Assembly (NCBI RefSeq): GCF_024170005.1
Contig: NZ_JALJXJ010000012.1
Location: 1-64,000 of the forward strand
DNA length: 64,000 nt
Direction of reading: 5' to 3'
Source: Azospirillum lipoferum
GTDB lineage: Bacteria; Pseudomonadota; Alphaproteobacteria; Azospirillales; Azospirillaceae
Part shown: piece after piece, positions 37,656 to 46,186 of the stretch
How positions within the stretch are numbered: position 1 is the first letter of the stretch
Layout of the letters: each line of letters starts with the position of its first letter
Notes under the pieces: generated by a model
What the model was told of the DNA's origin: nothing
The model's database searches: none
The model's input: only the letters and a program-made list of their open reading frames with translations
Position numbers and translations under genes: made by a program

Positions 37656-38042
37656 TCAGGCCGGGAGGAAACTGGCGACGGCGGCCTGGAATTCCTTGGG
37701 CTTGATCGGCTTCGACACATGGCCGTCGAAACCGGCATCGGCCAGCCGGCGCTTGTCGGCGGGGGTGGCGAGGTTGGTGACGGCCAGCACCGGGGTGGCG
37801 GCAAGGGCGGCATCGGCGCGGATCTGGCGGATCAGTTCCAACCCCGACAAGCCGGGCATGACGATGTCCATCACCACCAGATCAGGCGCCATGTCGCGCA
37901 TCAGGCCAAGAACCGAGGTGGCGTCGGACGCCTCGACCACGGTGAAGCCGCCTTCCTCCAGGCAACGGACGAAGAGCTTGCGCATCAACACATTGTCTTC
38001 GACCACCAGGATCGTTCGCGTCTTTTCGACCGTGTCCAACAT
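37656..38042 (-). CDS. Single-domain response regulator (DivK/CheY-like)
   Basis: 128 residues from the ATG at 38042 (GGATGG before it); an upstream Met would only add a disordered leader. The receiver domain has the acidic pair in VVEDN, the phospho-accepting Asp in VVMDIVMPG, the Thr in VTNLA and the Lys of SKPIKP. There is no output domain. Such proteins act as phosphate shuttles or protein-protein signals. It lies 93 nt upstream of the pel operon on the same strand and could be co-transcribed with it. Confidence 0.88.
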   Translation of the reverse strand: MLDTVEKTRTILVVEDNVLMRKLFVRCLEEGGFTVVEASDATSVLGLMRDMAPDLVVMDIVMPGLSGLELIRQIRADAALAATPVLAVTNLATPADKRRLADAGFDGHVSKPIKPKEFQAAVASFLPA

Positions 38043-38429
38043 CTCGCCATCCAGACCCAGTGGCGTGAGCGGCGTCGCCGGTGTCGGACGCCAGTGTCGG
38101 ACATGGCGCGACCCTACGCCGCACGCCAATGCCACTATTCACGCAAGGTTCGCTCTCTATCCCTTTTTGGGTCTGCGGTCAAGCCATCCACGACATTGCC
38201 CTACTCCGCTCGGGGGGATGTTTCATGGAAATTGCTCTCGGAGCTTCTCTTTCTCGGCATATCACTTGGACTGACAAGCTGCTTTCATCGAGAAGAAAGA
38301 ATCTTATACGAACAATGAGGAAGATGATCTTCTCTATGAAATCTTTATCCCGGCTTCGGAAATCTGCATCGCCCCCTCATGACGGTCTGCGCAATTGAAA
38401 GGGCACGCGCAACAAGGAGGCGCAACAGC

Positions 38430-38507
38430 ATGCTCGACATTCCATTCCTGGCCGTGACGCTGGCATTTTTCAGGGCCGACACCACAGCTCCCCATACCTC
38501 CGGCTGA
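38430..38507 (+). CDS. 25-residue hydrophobic small ORF with strong Shine-Dalgarno
   Basis: AAGGAGG lies 9 nt before this ATG. The peptide begins MLDIPFLAVTLAFF and ends TAPHTSG. The start resembles the short membrane peptides found before kdpF in some alphaproteobacteria, but the C-terminal part does not, so it may be a truncated relic. Its stop codon is inside the left arm of a strong hairpin. It could equally be a leader peptide. No kdp genes are in the window. Confidence 0.4.
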   Translation: MLDIPFLAVTLAFFRADTTAPHTSG

Positions 38508-38533
38508 CGCTGTCTCGACAGAGTCAGCCGGAG
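38498..38533. terminator. Strong hairpin between convergent units
   Basis: CTCCGGCTGAC (38498-38508) pairs perfectly with GTCAGCCGGAG (38523-38533). An inner TGTC/GACA stem extends it. There is no U-tract on either strand. It lies 21 nt past the stop of the TPP enzyme (minus strand) and overlaps the small ORF stop (plus strand), so a bidirectional terminator or 3'-end protector is plausible. Confidence 0.5.
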
Positions 38534-38553
38534 GAGGTGGAGACTGTTGCGGA

Positions 38554-40353
38554 TCAGCGCTTCTTCCCTCCATGCGGCAGGTAGCTCTGGACGAGATCCT
38601 TGGCGGTGTCCTTCAGCATGTCCCACGCCTCCGGATCACCCTTGGCCAGCGTCGCCATCATCGCGGCGGCGTTCTTCAAGGTGATGTGCGGCGGCAGCGG
38701 TGGGACATTGGGGTCGGTGCAGGCCTCGACCACCACCGGGCCGCGGACCGCCATCGCCTCGTCCCAGACAGCGGCGAGATCTTCGGGCTTGTCGACGAAC
38801 AGGCCCTTGAAGCCGAGCAGCTCGGCATAGCGGGCATAGGGGAAATCGGGAAGCTCCTGCGAGGCCTCGAACTTGGGATCGCCATTCTGGGCGCGCATCT
38901 CCCAGGTCACCTGGTTGAGGTCGCGGTTGTTCAGCACCAGAACGACGAAGCGCGGGTCGCTCCATCGCTTCCAGTATTTGGACAGGGTGATCAGCGCGTT
39001 CATGCCGTTCATCTGCATGGCGCCGTCGCCGACGATGGCCAGCACCGGACGGTCGGGATGGGCGAACTTGGCGGCCAGGGCATAGGGCATGCCCGGCCCC
39101 ATGGTGGCGAGGCCGCCGCACAGGGTGGCCTTCATCCCGCGGCGGAGCTTGATGTCGCGGGCATACCAGTTGGTGCCCGATCCGGTGTCGCAGGCGATCA
39201 CCACGTCGTCGGGCAGCCTCGGCGACAGCTCCCAGAAGACGCGCTGCGGGTTCAGCGGCGTGGCGTCGTTCATGGCGCGGGCTTCCAGCACCTTCCACCA
39301 CTCGGCAACGCCGGCCTCGATCCGCTCACGCCAGGACCGGTCCTGCTTGCGCTGGAGCAGCGGGATCAGCTCGCGCAGGGTACCGGCGCTGTCGCCGACG
39401 AGGTTCACCTCCATGGGATAGCGGATGCCGAGCATCTTCGGGTCGATGTCGATCTGCACGCCGCGCGCCTGCCCCTCCTTGGGCAGGAACTCCGAATAGG
39501 GGAAACCGGAACCGATCATCAGCAGCGTGTCGCAGTTCACCATCATTTCGTAGCTCGGCCGGGTGCCGAGCAGGCCGATGGAGCCGGTGACGAAGGGCAG
39601 ATCGTCGGGCAGCGCCGCCTTGCCGAGCAGCGCCTTGGCGACGCCGGCCCCCAGGATGTCGGCGATCTCGATCACCTCGTCGGTGGCGTTCAGCGCCCCG
39701 GCGCCGACCAGGATCGCGACCTTCGACCCGGCATTCAGCACGTCGGCGGCGCGGCGCAGATCGGCCTCGGCCGGGCGCACGACGGGTGCGGAATAGCCGG
39801 CGCCGGAATGGATGGTGCCATGGGCGCGGGCCGGCGCCTCCACCGCGTCCATCTCCTGCAGATCGTTGGGCATGACGATGCAGGTCACCGTGCGCTCGGC
39901 CTTGGCGATGCGCACCGCACGGTCGACGATGTGCCGCACCTGGGCCGGGGTGGAGGCCATCTGCACATATTCGCCGGCCACATCCTTGAAGAGGGAGACG
40001 AGGTCGACCTCCTGCTGGTAGTGGCCGCCGAGTGCGGTCAGCGCCTGCTGGCCGACGATGGCGAGCACCGGCTGGTGGTCCAGCTTCGCGTCATACAGGC
40101 CGTTCAGCAGATGGATCGCGCCAGGGCCGGAGGTGGCGAGGCAGACTCCCAGCTCACCGGTGTATTTGGCGTGCGCCGTCGCCATGAAGGCGGCCAGCTC
40201 CTCATGGCGGGGCTGGATGAACTCGAACCGGTCGCCGGCGCGGGCGAGCGCGCCGACCAGCCCGTTGATGCCGTCGCCGGGATAGCCGAAGATCCGCTTC
40301 ACTCCCCATTCGGAGAGCCGCTGCCAAAAGAAGTCGCTGACGTTCGCAGCCAT
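38554..40353 (-). CDS. PoxB-like thiamine-diphosphate enzyme
   Basis: 599 residues of the acetolactate synthase/pyruvate oxidase superfamily. The N-terminal ThDP pyrimidine domain has GYPGDGINGL and the essential Glu in QPRHEELAAFMA. The central domain is FAD/ADP-binding-like. The C-terminal ThDP motif runs from GDGAMQMNG to LNNRD. It is closest to the PoxB and thiamine-requiring stress-protein branch, which oxidatively decarboxylates pyruvate, but the C-terminal membrane-binding helix of E. coli PoxB is not evident. GAGAGGCG precedes the ATG. It is monocistronic. Confidence 0.85.
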   Translation of the reverse strand: MAANVSDFFWQRLSEWGVKRIFGYPGDGINGLVGALARAGDRFEFIQPRHEELAAFMATAHAKYTGELGVCLATSGPGAIHLLNGLYDAKLDHQPVLAIVGQQALTALGGHYQQEVDLVSLFKDVAGEYVQMASTPAQVRHIVDRAVRIAKAERTVTCIVMPNDLQEMDAVEAPARAHGTIHSGAGYSAPVVRPAEADLRRAADVLNAGSKVAILVGAGALNATDEVIEIADILGAGVAKALLGKAALPDDLPFVTGSIGLLGTRPSYEMMVNCDTLLMIGSGFPYSEFLPKEGQARGVQIDIDPKMLGIRYPMEVNLVGDSAGTLRELIPLLQRKQDRSWRERIEAGVAEWWKVLEARAMNDATPLNPQRVFWELSPRLPDDVVIACDTGSGTNWYARDIKLRRGMKATLCGGLATMGPGMPYALAAKFAHPDRPVLAIVGDGAMQMNGMNALITLSKYWKRWSDPRFVVLVLNNRDLNQVTWEMRAQNGDPKFEASQELPDFPYARYAELLGFKGLFVDKPEDLAAVWDEAMAVRGPVVVEACTDPNVPPLPPHITLKNAAAMMATLAKGDPEAWDMLKDTAKDLVQSYLPHGGKKR

Positions 40354-40443
40354 TGTCGCCTCTCTTGTTTCTGGTCGGATGTCACCGCCGTTCCTGTTTC
40401 AACTGCGCGCCGCCCCTTCGGTTCGCCGGAGGACGCTTTTTTT

Positions 40444-41316
40444 CTAGGTCGGCAAGCGTTGCTGCCTGTTGATCCCGCGAGAGGGGATTGCGCTGGAGGA
40501 TGTGATGGCGCGGCAGGTCTGTCGGGTTCGGCAAGGCTCGGAACGGGTTCCGGTACCGGAGCGTCGGGACTGCCCGGCGTGCGGAAGGCGGATGCGCATC
40601 CGCTATGAGAACCGGCGGACGGTGCTGACGCTGAACGGGTTTTTGAGCGGCTTCGTCTCAAGGTCCAGCGATGCGAGAACCCGGCGTGCACCCGCCGCCA
40701 CCGGGCTTATCGGCCAGAGGCGGAACGGCAGCTTACCCTGTCGCATCATGAGTTCGGGCTCGATGTCATTGCCCTGATCGGGGCGTTGCGCCATCGCGAG
40801 CATCGCAAGGTGCTGTGGGTGATCCGCGATTGCCTGTCGGGACGGGTCCTGCTGGCGCGCCCGCTGCTCTCGGCGACCCAGGCCGACCTCGCCGGGCTGT
40901 TGCGGGAGGTGATCGCGGCGCTGCCCGTGCCAGGGGCCGGGGTGGTGAGCGATGGCCAGCATTCGATCCGGCGAGCGGTGGCCGGGGCGCTGCCCGGCGT
41001 GCCGCGCACCAACAACGATCTCGAACATCCGTTCGGCAGCCATCGCCATCATGAACGCCGGGCAACCGGGCGAAGGGTCGCCTCGCCGTCCTTGGTGCTG
41101 CGCGGCTCCGTGCATATCGTGGCTGCCACGGCAACCCGCATCGCTCCCTTTACCGCCCGCGATCTCGCCACCGACCATACGCGATGGCTCAAACTCCGCA
41201 GGGCTTTGGAAACCCGCCGCCAAGCCCGAGCCTCGTGCATGCGCTTTCGGCGCAATCTGCAAACCTGTCCCGCCGACCACGAACGCCGCGCCTGTCGGCA
41301 GGGATTGCCGACATAG
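40444..41316 (+). mobile_element. Internally deleted insertion-sequence remnant
   Basis: An 873-bp element bounded by inverted repeats: CTAGGTCGGCAA at 40444-40455 and TTGCCGACATAG at 41305-41316 (11 of 12 match). It is flanked by T-runs (40437-40443 and 41317-41322) that could be the target duplication. It carries a transposase gene with a frameshift and two apparent internal deletions. The right inverted repeat contains the transposase stop codon. The IS family is not assigned. Confidence 0.7.
40505..41316 (+). pseudogene. Transposase pseudogene (zinc-ribbon, DDE type)
   Basis: The reading begins at ATG 40505 with MARQVCRVRQGSERV and a first zinc pair CPACGRR. At about 40639 a -1 shift in GGGTTTTTG moves to the frame continuing VFERLRLKVQRCENPAC to the TAG at 41314-41316. 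HREHR is followed directly by KVLWVIRDCLSG, and ALPGV directly by PRTNNDLE. In intact members of this transposase group, as I recall them, long segments separate these motifs. The gene therefore appears to have lost two internal blocks, including part of the catalytic core. It cannot encode an active enzyme. Confidence 0.75.
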
Positions 41317-41336
41317 TTTTTTACGCTTCCCAACCA

Positions 41337-42611
41337 TCACTGAATGCGATCGAGCGCCTTGTAGTACAGCCCCACCAGCGGCAGAAACCAGGGCTTGCCG
41401 AAATGGCCGGGCACGGCGGGCCAGGACAGACCCTTCAGCGGATTGCGGTCCTCGCGGCCCAGGATCGCGTCGGCCATGGTCATGCCGAGATGGGTGGACA
41501 GCTGCGCCCCATGGCCGGAATAGCCCATGGCGTACCACAGGCCGTCCTGGTAGCCGGCGCGCGGGTAGCGGTCGCTGGTCATGTCGACCAGCCCGCCCCA
41601 GCAATAGTCGATGTCGATGCTGGCGATCTGCGGGAAAATCTTTGCGAGGCTCGCGCGCAGGATCGCACCGCTCTTGGCATCGGAGCGCTGGTCGGAGGTG
41701 GCCGAGAAGCGGGCACGGCCGCCGAAGATCAGCCGCCGGTCGGGCGACAGGCGGAAGTAGTTGCCGATGTTCATCGACGTGACGTAGGTGCGGTTGCCGG
41801 GCACCACCGACGCGATCTCTGCGTCGCTCAGCGGGCGGGTGGCGATGATGAAGCTGCCGACGGAGATGATGCGGCGGCGGAAATGGCTGAAGTTCGGCGT
41901 GGTGTAGGCGCCGGTGGCGACCAGAACGTCCTTGGCGGTGACCGTACCGCGCGGGGTGGACAGCGTGTGGCGGTCGCCAGAACGGGTGATCGCGCCGACC
42001 GGTGCGTTTTCGACCAGAACCGCGCCATGGCGCCTGGCAGCGTCGGCCAGCCCGGTGACGAAGCGGCCCATATGCATCATGGCACTCTTGCGCGACAGCA
42101 TGGCGCCATGGAAGGGCGAGCCGACCTCCCCCTTCAGATCCGCGGCGGACAGCAGCGCTGTGTCGGGATCGACCTCGCGGTGCACAACCTCGAAATTGCG
42201 GGCGATGGTGTCGAAATGCGCAGGCTTGGAGGCCATTTTCAGCTTGCCGGCGTAGCGGAAATCGCAGTCGATCCCCTCTTCGGCGATCAGCGCCTTCAGC
42301 GTGTCGATGGACTGGTCGAAGGCGCGGTAGAGGGCGATGGCACGCTCCGTCCCCAAGGCAGCCTTGGCGGCGATGAAGCTGTGGGACAGACCGTTGTTGA
42401 GGTGGCCGCCGTTGCGGCCGGAGGCGCCGCCGCCGACGCGGCCGGCCTCCAGCACGATCACCCGCGCGCCGGCCTTGGCAAGCTGGCGGGCGGCACCCAG
42501 GCCGGTGAACCCACCTCCGACAACGGCGACGTCATAATGGCCCTCGACGGCCCCCTCGGCCCCGCCCGTGAAGGCAGGGGCGGTGTCGTGCCAGTAGGAG
42601 ACGAATTTCAT
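41337..42611 (-). CDS. FAD-dependent amine/amino-acid oxidoreductase (PuuB-like)
   Basis: 424 residues of the DAO family. The FAD-binding motif GGGFTGLGAARQLAKAG is near residue 32. A following GGASGRNGGHLNNG is typical of gamma-glutamylputrescine oxidase and related enzymes. The C-terminal GYSGHGAQLSTHLG closes the FAD site. The substrate is probably a primary or secondary amine. It is downstream of a HAD hydrolase gene on the same strand, with a 45-nt gap, so the two form an operon divergent from the aminotransferase and transporter genes. Confidence 0.87.
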   Translation of the reverse strand: MKFVSYWHDTAPAFTGGAEGAVEGHYDVAVVGGGFTGLGAARQLAKAGARVIVLEAGRVGGGASGRNGGHLNNGLSHSFIAAKAALGTERAIALYRAFDQSIDTLKALIAEEGIDCDFRYAGKLKMASKPAHFDTIARNFEVVHREVDPDTALLSAADLKGEVGSPFHGAMLSRKSAMMHMGRFVTGLADAARRHGAVLVENAPVGAITRSGDRHTLSTPRGTVTAKDVLVATGAYTTPNFSHFRRRIISVGSFIIATRPLSDAEIASVVPGNRTYVTSMNIGNYFRLSPDRRLIFGGRARFSATSDQRSDAKSGAILRASLAKIFPQIASIDIDYCWGGLVDMTSDRYPRAGYQDGLWYAMGYSGHGAQLSTHLGMTMADAILGREDRNPLKGLSWPAVPGHFGKPWFLPLVGLYYKALDRIQ

Positions 42612-42656
42612 GACCTGGGTCCTTCCTATTGCAGCCTGAACCGTGAAATCCGTCCC

Positions 42657-43325
42657 TTACAGCCCGACCACGCCGGGCAGGCCGGAGATGTCGCGGATCT
42701 CGGTATAGCCGTAATAGGGGTTGGCCGGTTCGTGGCCGCGGTTGACCCACACCTTGTTGCGGATCCCCAGATCATGCGCCGACATCAGGTCGTAGCGGAA
42801 GGAGGAGGAGCAGTGCAGGATGTCCTCCGGCCCGCAGCCCAGCATGTCGAACATGTATTCGAACGCCTGGAAGCGCGGCTTGTAGGCCTGCGCCTGCTCG
42901 GCGGTGTAGACGGCGTGGAAAGGCGCACCCAGCTTCGCCACGTTCGACGGGATCTGGTCGTTCATGGCGTTGGACAGGATGACCAGCGGGATTTCCCTGG
43001 CGACCTTGGCCAGCCCGGCCGGGACGTCCGCATGCGGCCCCCAGGTGGGAACCCGCTCATAGACCATGCGTGCGTCCTCGTCGCGGAAGACGACGTTGTT
43101 GCGCTTGCAGCTGCGCTCCAGCGCATTGTGCACGACCTCGGCGTAGGGTTTCCACGCACCCATGATCTCGTCAAGGCGGTAGGCGGCGAAGTTCTTGATG
43201 AACTCCGTCATCCGCGCCTCGTCGAGGATCGATCCGTACAGATCGCGCGCGGCTTCGGCCATCTGAAAGTTGATCAGCGTGCCGTGGCAATCGAAGGTGA
43301 CGTATTTCGGCCGAAACTGGCTCAT
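42657..43325 (-). CDS. HAD hydrolase, type II haloacid dehalogenase-like (copy 1)
   Basis: 222 residues from ATG 43325 (AAGGAAG before it). The nucleophile Asp is in FDCHGTLINF. The SNA motif (LVILSNAMND) and the Lys in AYKPRFQAF fit the type II 2-haloacid dehalogenase branch, followed by an SSSFRYDLM region. Family members act on 2-halo acids or phosphorylated metabolites. In an amine-catabolic context the true substrate may be neither. A paralogue lies at 46187 in the same island. Confidence 0.85.
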   Translation of the reverse strand: MSQFRPKYVTFDCHGTLINFQMAEAARDLYGSILDEARMTEFIKNFAAYRLDEIMGAWKPYAEVVHNALERSCKRNNVVFRDEDARMVYERVPTWGPHADVPAGLAKVAREIPLVILSNAMNDQIPSNVAKLGAPFHAVYTAEQAQAYKPRFQAFEYMFDMLGCGPEDILHCSSSFRYDLMSAHDLGIRNKVWVNRGHEPANPYYGYTEIRDISGLPGVVGL

Positions 43326-43677
43326 GGCTGCTTCCTTAAGATGGACGCGGGGAGAGGGGGATTGGATGGGGCCCGACCGGCCCTGCCCCACGATCCTAGC
43401 CCTGCCCCGGCACCGGGCCTGACCGAATTGGCCGGCGCGAAAGCACAAAGTTCCGTTTCCGTCTCGACCCTCAGCATTTGGTTGGGAGGCAAACGGTGTC
43501 AGGGCGCTCCGGACAGGGTATGGACGGGCCGTCCGCGGGCCCGGCGGCACCGTCCACGGCATAAGATGCGGCAGGCTGCTAAAGCAAAGGTGAAAGATGT
43601 CGCGGCGGGGATCGCCTTCAGACAATCGTCCGGAAGCGGTGCGCCCACTCTAGAGGCAGAGGGTGAAAGGACTGCCC
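43326..43677. other. Divergent control region of the amine island
   Basis: About 350 bases between the minus-strand HAD/oxidase operon and the plus-strand GNAT/aminotransferase operon. It must hold promoters in both directions. I see no match to the Lrp-like site found elsewhere in the island and no further gene. Confidence 0.5.
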
Positions 43678-44562
43678 ATGAGCAAGAACACGGTTTCCAA
43701 AAGAACGGTTCACTGTTCGGCCTTCGAGCCGAAGCATCTCAGGGACGCGGTCGCCCTGTCGCGGCAGGAGCAATGGCCGCATCGCCTGGAAGACTGGTCA
43801 CTGAGCCTTTCGCTGAGCCAGGGGCTCGTCGCCCTGGACGCGGAGACGTCGCAGGTGGTCGGCACGGTGCTGATGACGCCCTATGGCGTGGATGCGGCCA
43901 CCATCAATATGGTCATCGTCGATGAAGGCTGGCGCGGGCAGGGCCTAGGCCGCCGCCTGATGGACGAGGCGATGGCGCTGGCGGGCGACCGCCCCCTGCG
44001 TCTCGTCGCGACCCGCGACGGCCTGCCGCTCTACGAAAAGCTGGGCTTCCGCGAGGTCAACACCGTGCTTCAACACCAGGGGGAAGCCAGTCCGATGTCG
44101 TCGGTTGCGGCGGAAGACGCCGCCCCGGCCGGCGACGGCGACCGCGCCGCCATCGCCGCACTGGACCGACAGGCTTTCGGCGCCGACCGCGGCCTGCTGC
44201 TGGAGCGCTTCGCCGAGATCGGCTCCTTCACGCTGCTGCGCCGGAACGGCGCGCCCGTCGGCTTCGCCGCCTTGCGCGACTTCGGCCGCGGACAGGTGAT
44301 CGGCCCGGTGGTGGCCCCCGATGCGGATGGCGCCAAGGCCCTGATCGCTCCGATCATCGCGGCATATCCTGGAAAATTCCTGCGGGTGGACACCACGGTC
44401 GACACCGGCCTGGGACCGTGGCTGGCCGATTGCGGCCTGCGCCATGTCGGCGGCGGCATCGCCATGCGCCGCCCCGCCCCCACGGCGGCTGCCCTGTCGG
44501 CCGCCCCTGTTGCAACCGCAGGCGCTTCGACTTTCGCGCTCGCCAGCCAGGCACTCGGCTGA
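43678..44562 (+). CDS. GNAT N-acetyltransferase, tandem-domain
   Basis: 294 residues; AAAGGA precedes the ATG at 43678. The N-terminal GNAT domain (about residues 10-140) has the acetyl-CoA loop motif VDEGWRGQGLGRRLMDEA and YEKLGFRE. The C-terminal half (about 150-270) is a second, weaker GNAT-like domain (RNGAPVGFAALRDFG, GPVVAPDADGA), as in YitI/DUF1248-type enzymes. A Ser/Thr/Ala tail ends the protein. It is 13 nt upstream of the aminotransferase and presumably acetylates an amine intermediate. The substrate is unknown. Confidence 0.8.
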   Translation: MSKNTVSKRTVHCSAFEPKHLRDAVALSRQEQWPHRLEDWSLSLSLSQGLVALDAETSQVVGTVLMTPYGVDAATINMVIVDEGWRGQGLGRRLMDEAMALAGDRPLRLVATRDGLPLYEKLGFREVNTVLQHQGEASPMSSVAAEDAAPAGDGDRAAIAALDRQAFGADRGLLLERFAEIGSFTLLRRNGAPVGFAALRDFGRGQVIGPVVAPDADGAKALIAPIIAAYPGKFLRVDTTVDTGLGPWLADCGLRHVGGGIAMRRPAPTAAALSAAPVATAGASTFALASQALG

Positions 44563-44575
44563 TCCGGAGAGGACC

Positions 44576-45952
44576 ATGCTCAGCAATTCCCTGATCGAAC
44601 TCGACCGTGCCCATCTGGTCCATCCCGTCGCGTCCTACCGCGGCCACGAGAAGGCGGGGGTGCGGGTGATCACCTCCGGCGCCGGGGCGACGGTCACCGA
44701 CGCCGCCGGCCGCCGGCTGGTCGACGGTTTCGCCGGCCTGTGGTGCGTCAATGCCGGCTATGGGCAGCAGAGCCTCGTCGACGCCGCCACCCGCCAGATG
44801 CAGGAACTGCCCTACGCCACCGGCTATTTCGGGCTTGGCAGCGAGCCGGCGATCCGGCTGGCGGCGGCGCTCGCCGAACGCGCGCCGGGCGACCTGAACC
44901 ACGTCTATTTCACGCTGGGCGGATCCGACGCTGTGGACAGCACCATCCGCTTCATCCGCTATTACTGGCAGGCCAAGGGCCAGCCGCAGCGCGACCAGTT
45001 CATTTCCATCGAGCAGGGCTATCACGGCTCCTCCACCGTCGGATCCGGACTGACCGCCCTGCCCGCCTTCCATGCCGGTTTCGGCGTCCCGTTCGACTGG
45101 CAGCACAAGATTCCGTCGCACTACGCCTACCGCAACCCGGTCGGTGACAATGCCGAGGCGATCATCGCCGCGTCGCTTGCCGCACTCGACGCCAAGATCG
45201 CCGAGATCGGCGGGCCGGAGCGGGTCGCCGCCTTCTATGCCGAGCCGATCCAGGGATCGGGGGGCGTGCTGGTGCCGCCCGACGGCTGGATGAAGGCGAT
45301 GTGCGACCGCTGCCGCAGCCTGGGCATCCTGTTCGTCGCCGACGAGGTCATCACCGGCTTCGGCCGCACCGGTCCGCTGTTCGCCTGCACCGACGACGAC
45401 GTGGTCCCCGACATGATGACCACGGCGAAGGGCCTGACCTCCGGTTATGTGCCGATGGGTGCGGTCTTCCTGTCCGACGCGGTTTACGATACCATTGCCG
45501 ATGCCGCCGGCAGCACCGCCGTCGGGCATGGCTACACCTACTCCGCACATCCCGTAAGCGCTGCGGTAGGGCTTGCGGCATTGCGTCTGTACGAGGACAG
45601 CCTGCTCGCCAACGGCGTCAAGGCCGGTGCGCGGCTGATGGCCGGACTGCATGCGTTGCGCGACCATCCGCTGGTCGGCGACGTACGCGGGCGCGGCATG
45701 CTGGCCGCCATCGAACTGGTGGTGGACAAGGAGCGCAAGACCCCGCTGCCCGCCGCCGCCGAACCGTCGCGCCGGATTTTCGACCGCGCCTGGAACAACG
45801 GGCTGGTGATCCGCGCCTTCGCGAACGGCGTGCTGGGTTACGCCCCGCCGCTCTGCTGCACCGACGCGGACATCGACGCAATCCTGGAACGTACGGCCCA
45901 GACCCTCGACCAGACCCTGGAGGACCCCGAGGTCCGCCGGGCGATGCGATAG
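44576..45952 (+). CDS. Class III PLP-dependent aminotransferase
   Basis: 458 residues from ATG 44576 (GGAGAGGA before it). It is an omega-amino acid/polyamine--pyruvate transaminase type. GGSDAVDSTIRF binds the cofactor phosphate, ILFVADEVITGFGRTG holds the PLP-binding Asp, and the Schiff-base Lys is in MMTTAKGLTSGY near residue 284. FDGFAGLWCVNAGYG-like (VDGFAGLWCVNAGYG) at the N-terminus is typical of putrescine or beta-alanine aminotransferases. It should convert an imported amine or omega-amino acid to an aldehyde. Confidence 0.9.
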   Translation: MLSNSLIELDRAHLVHPVASYRGHEKAGVRVITSGAGATVTDAAGRRLVDGFAGLWCVNAGYGQQSLVDAATRQMQELPYATGYFGLGSEPAIRLAAALAERAPGDLNHVYFTLGGSDAVDSTIRFIRYYWQAKGQPQRDQFISIEQGYHGSSTVGSGLTALPAFHAGFGVPFDWQHKIPSHYAYRNPVGDNAEAIIAASLAALDAKIAEIGGPERVAAFYAEPIQGSGGVLVPPDGWMKAMCDRCRSLGILFVADEVITGFGRTGPLFACTDDDVVPDMMTTAKGLTSGYVPMGAVFLSDAVYDTIADAAGSTAVGHGYTYSAHPVSAAVGLAALRLYEDSLLANGVKAGARLMAGLHALRDHPLVGDVRGRGMLAAIELVVDKERKTPLPAAAEPSRRIFDRAWNNGLVIRAFANGVLGYAPPLCCTDADIDAILERTAQTLDQTLEDPEVRRAMR

Positions 45953-45999
45953 ACGGAATAGGGGGTATCCGCTGAAGAATCCGCGAATACCGCCGTATC

Positions 46000-46014
46000 C
46001 AGCATTTTCTGCTG
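46000..46014. promoter_or_regulatory. Lrp-consensus-like site before the HAD/ABC operon
   Basis: CAGCATTTTCTGCTG matches the E. coli Lrp consensus YAGHAWATTWTDCTR at 13 of 15 positions and is a perfect CAGCA-N5-TGCTG inverted repeat. It lies about 175 bp upstream of the TTG at 46187. A related site is at 52715-52729 before the Lrp gene of this island. Confidence 0.5.
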
Positions 46015-46186
46015 TCCAACAGTGAAGATTCGGAGACCGGCCTCCAACCCATCGACCACACTGGATGGGAAGACGTGCGGATCTCCAGACCACCTCCAGA
46101 GCCCCCGGCAGGCGACCCTGCCGGACCTGAAACGCTCCGCCGGACCGGAACGGTCCCCACGCGGTCCTTGATGAGGAGTTGGTGCG

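Larger units (their letters stand above)
38043..38553. other. Intergenic region, partly AT-rich
   Basis: About 510 bases between the receiver protein and the TPP enzyme. The AT-richer stretch 38,220-38,400 shows no gene I can support. The only protein-coding candidate is the 25-codon ORF at 38430, followed by a strong hairpin. Confidence 0.5.

Noticed and set aside
38081..38398. A 105-codon plus-strand open frame before the small ORF
   Set aside because: It starts antisense to the leader of the receiver gene, has no ribosome site, and its composition is not protein-like.
40630..40650. Programmed -1 frameshift in the IS transposase at GGGTTTTTG
   Set aside because: The heptamer is not a canonical slippery site in the reading frame, and the gene also lacks internal blocks. 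Decay is simpler.
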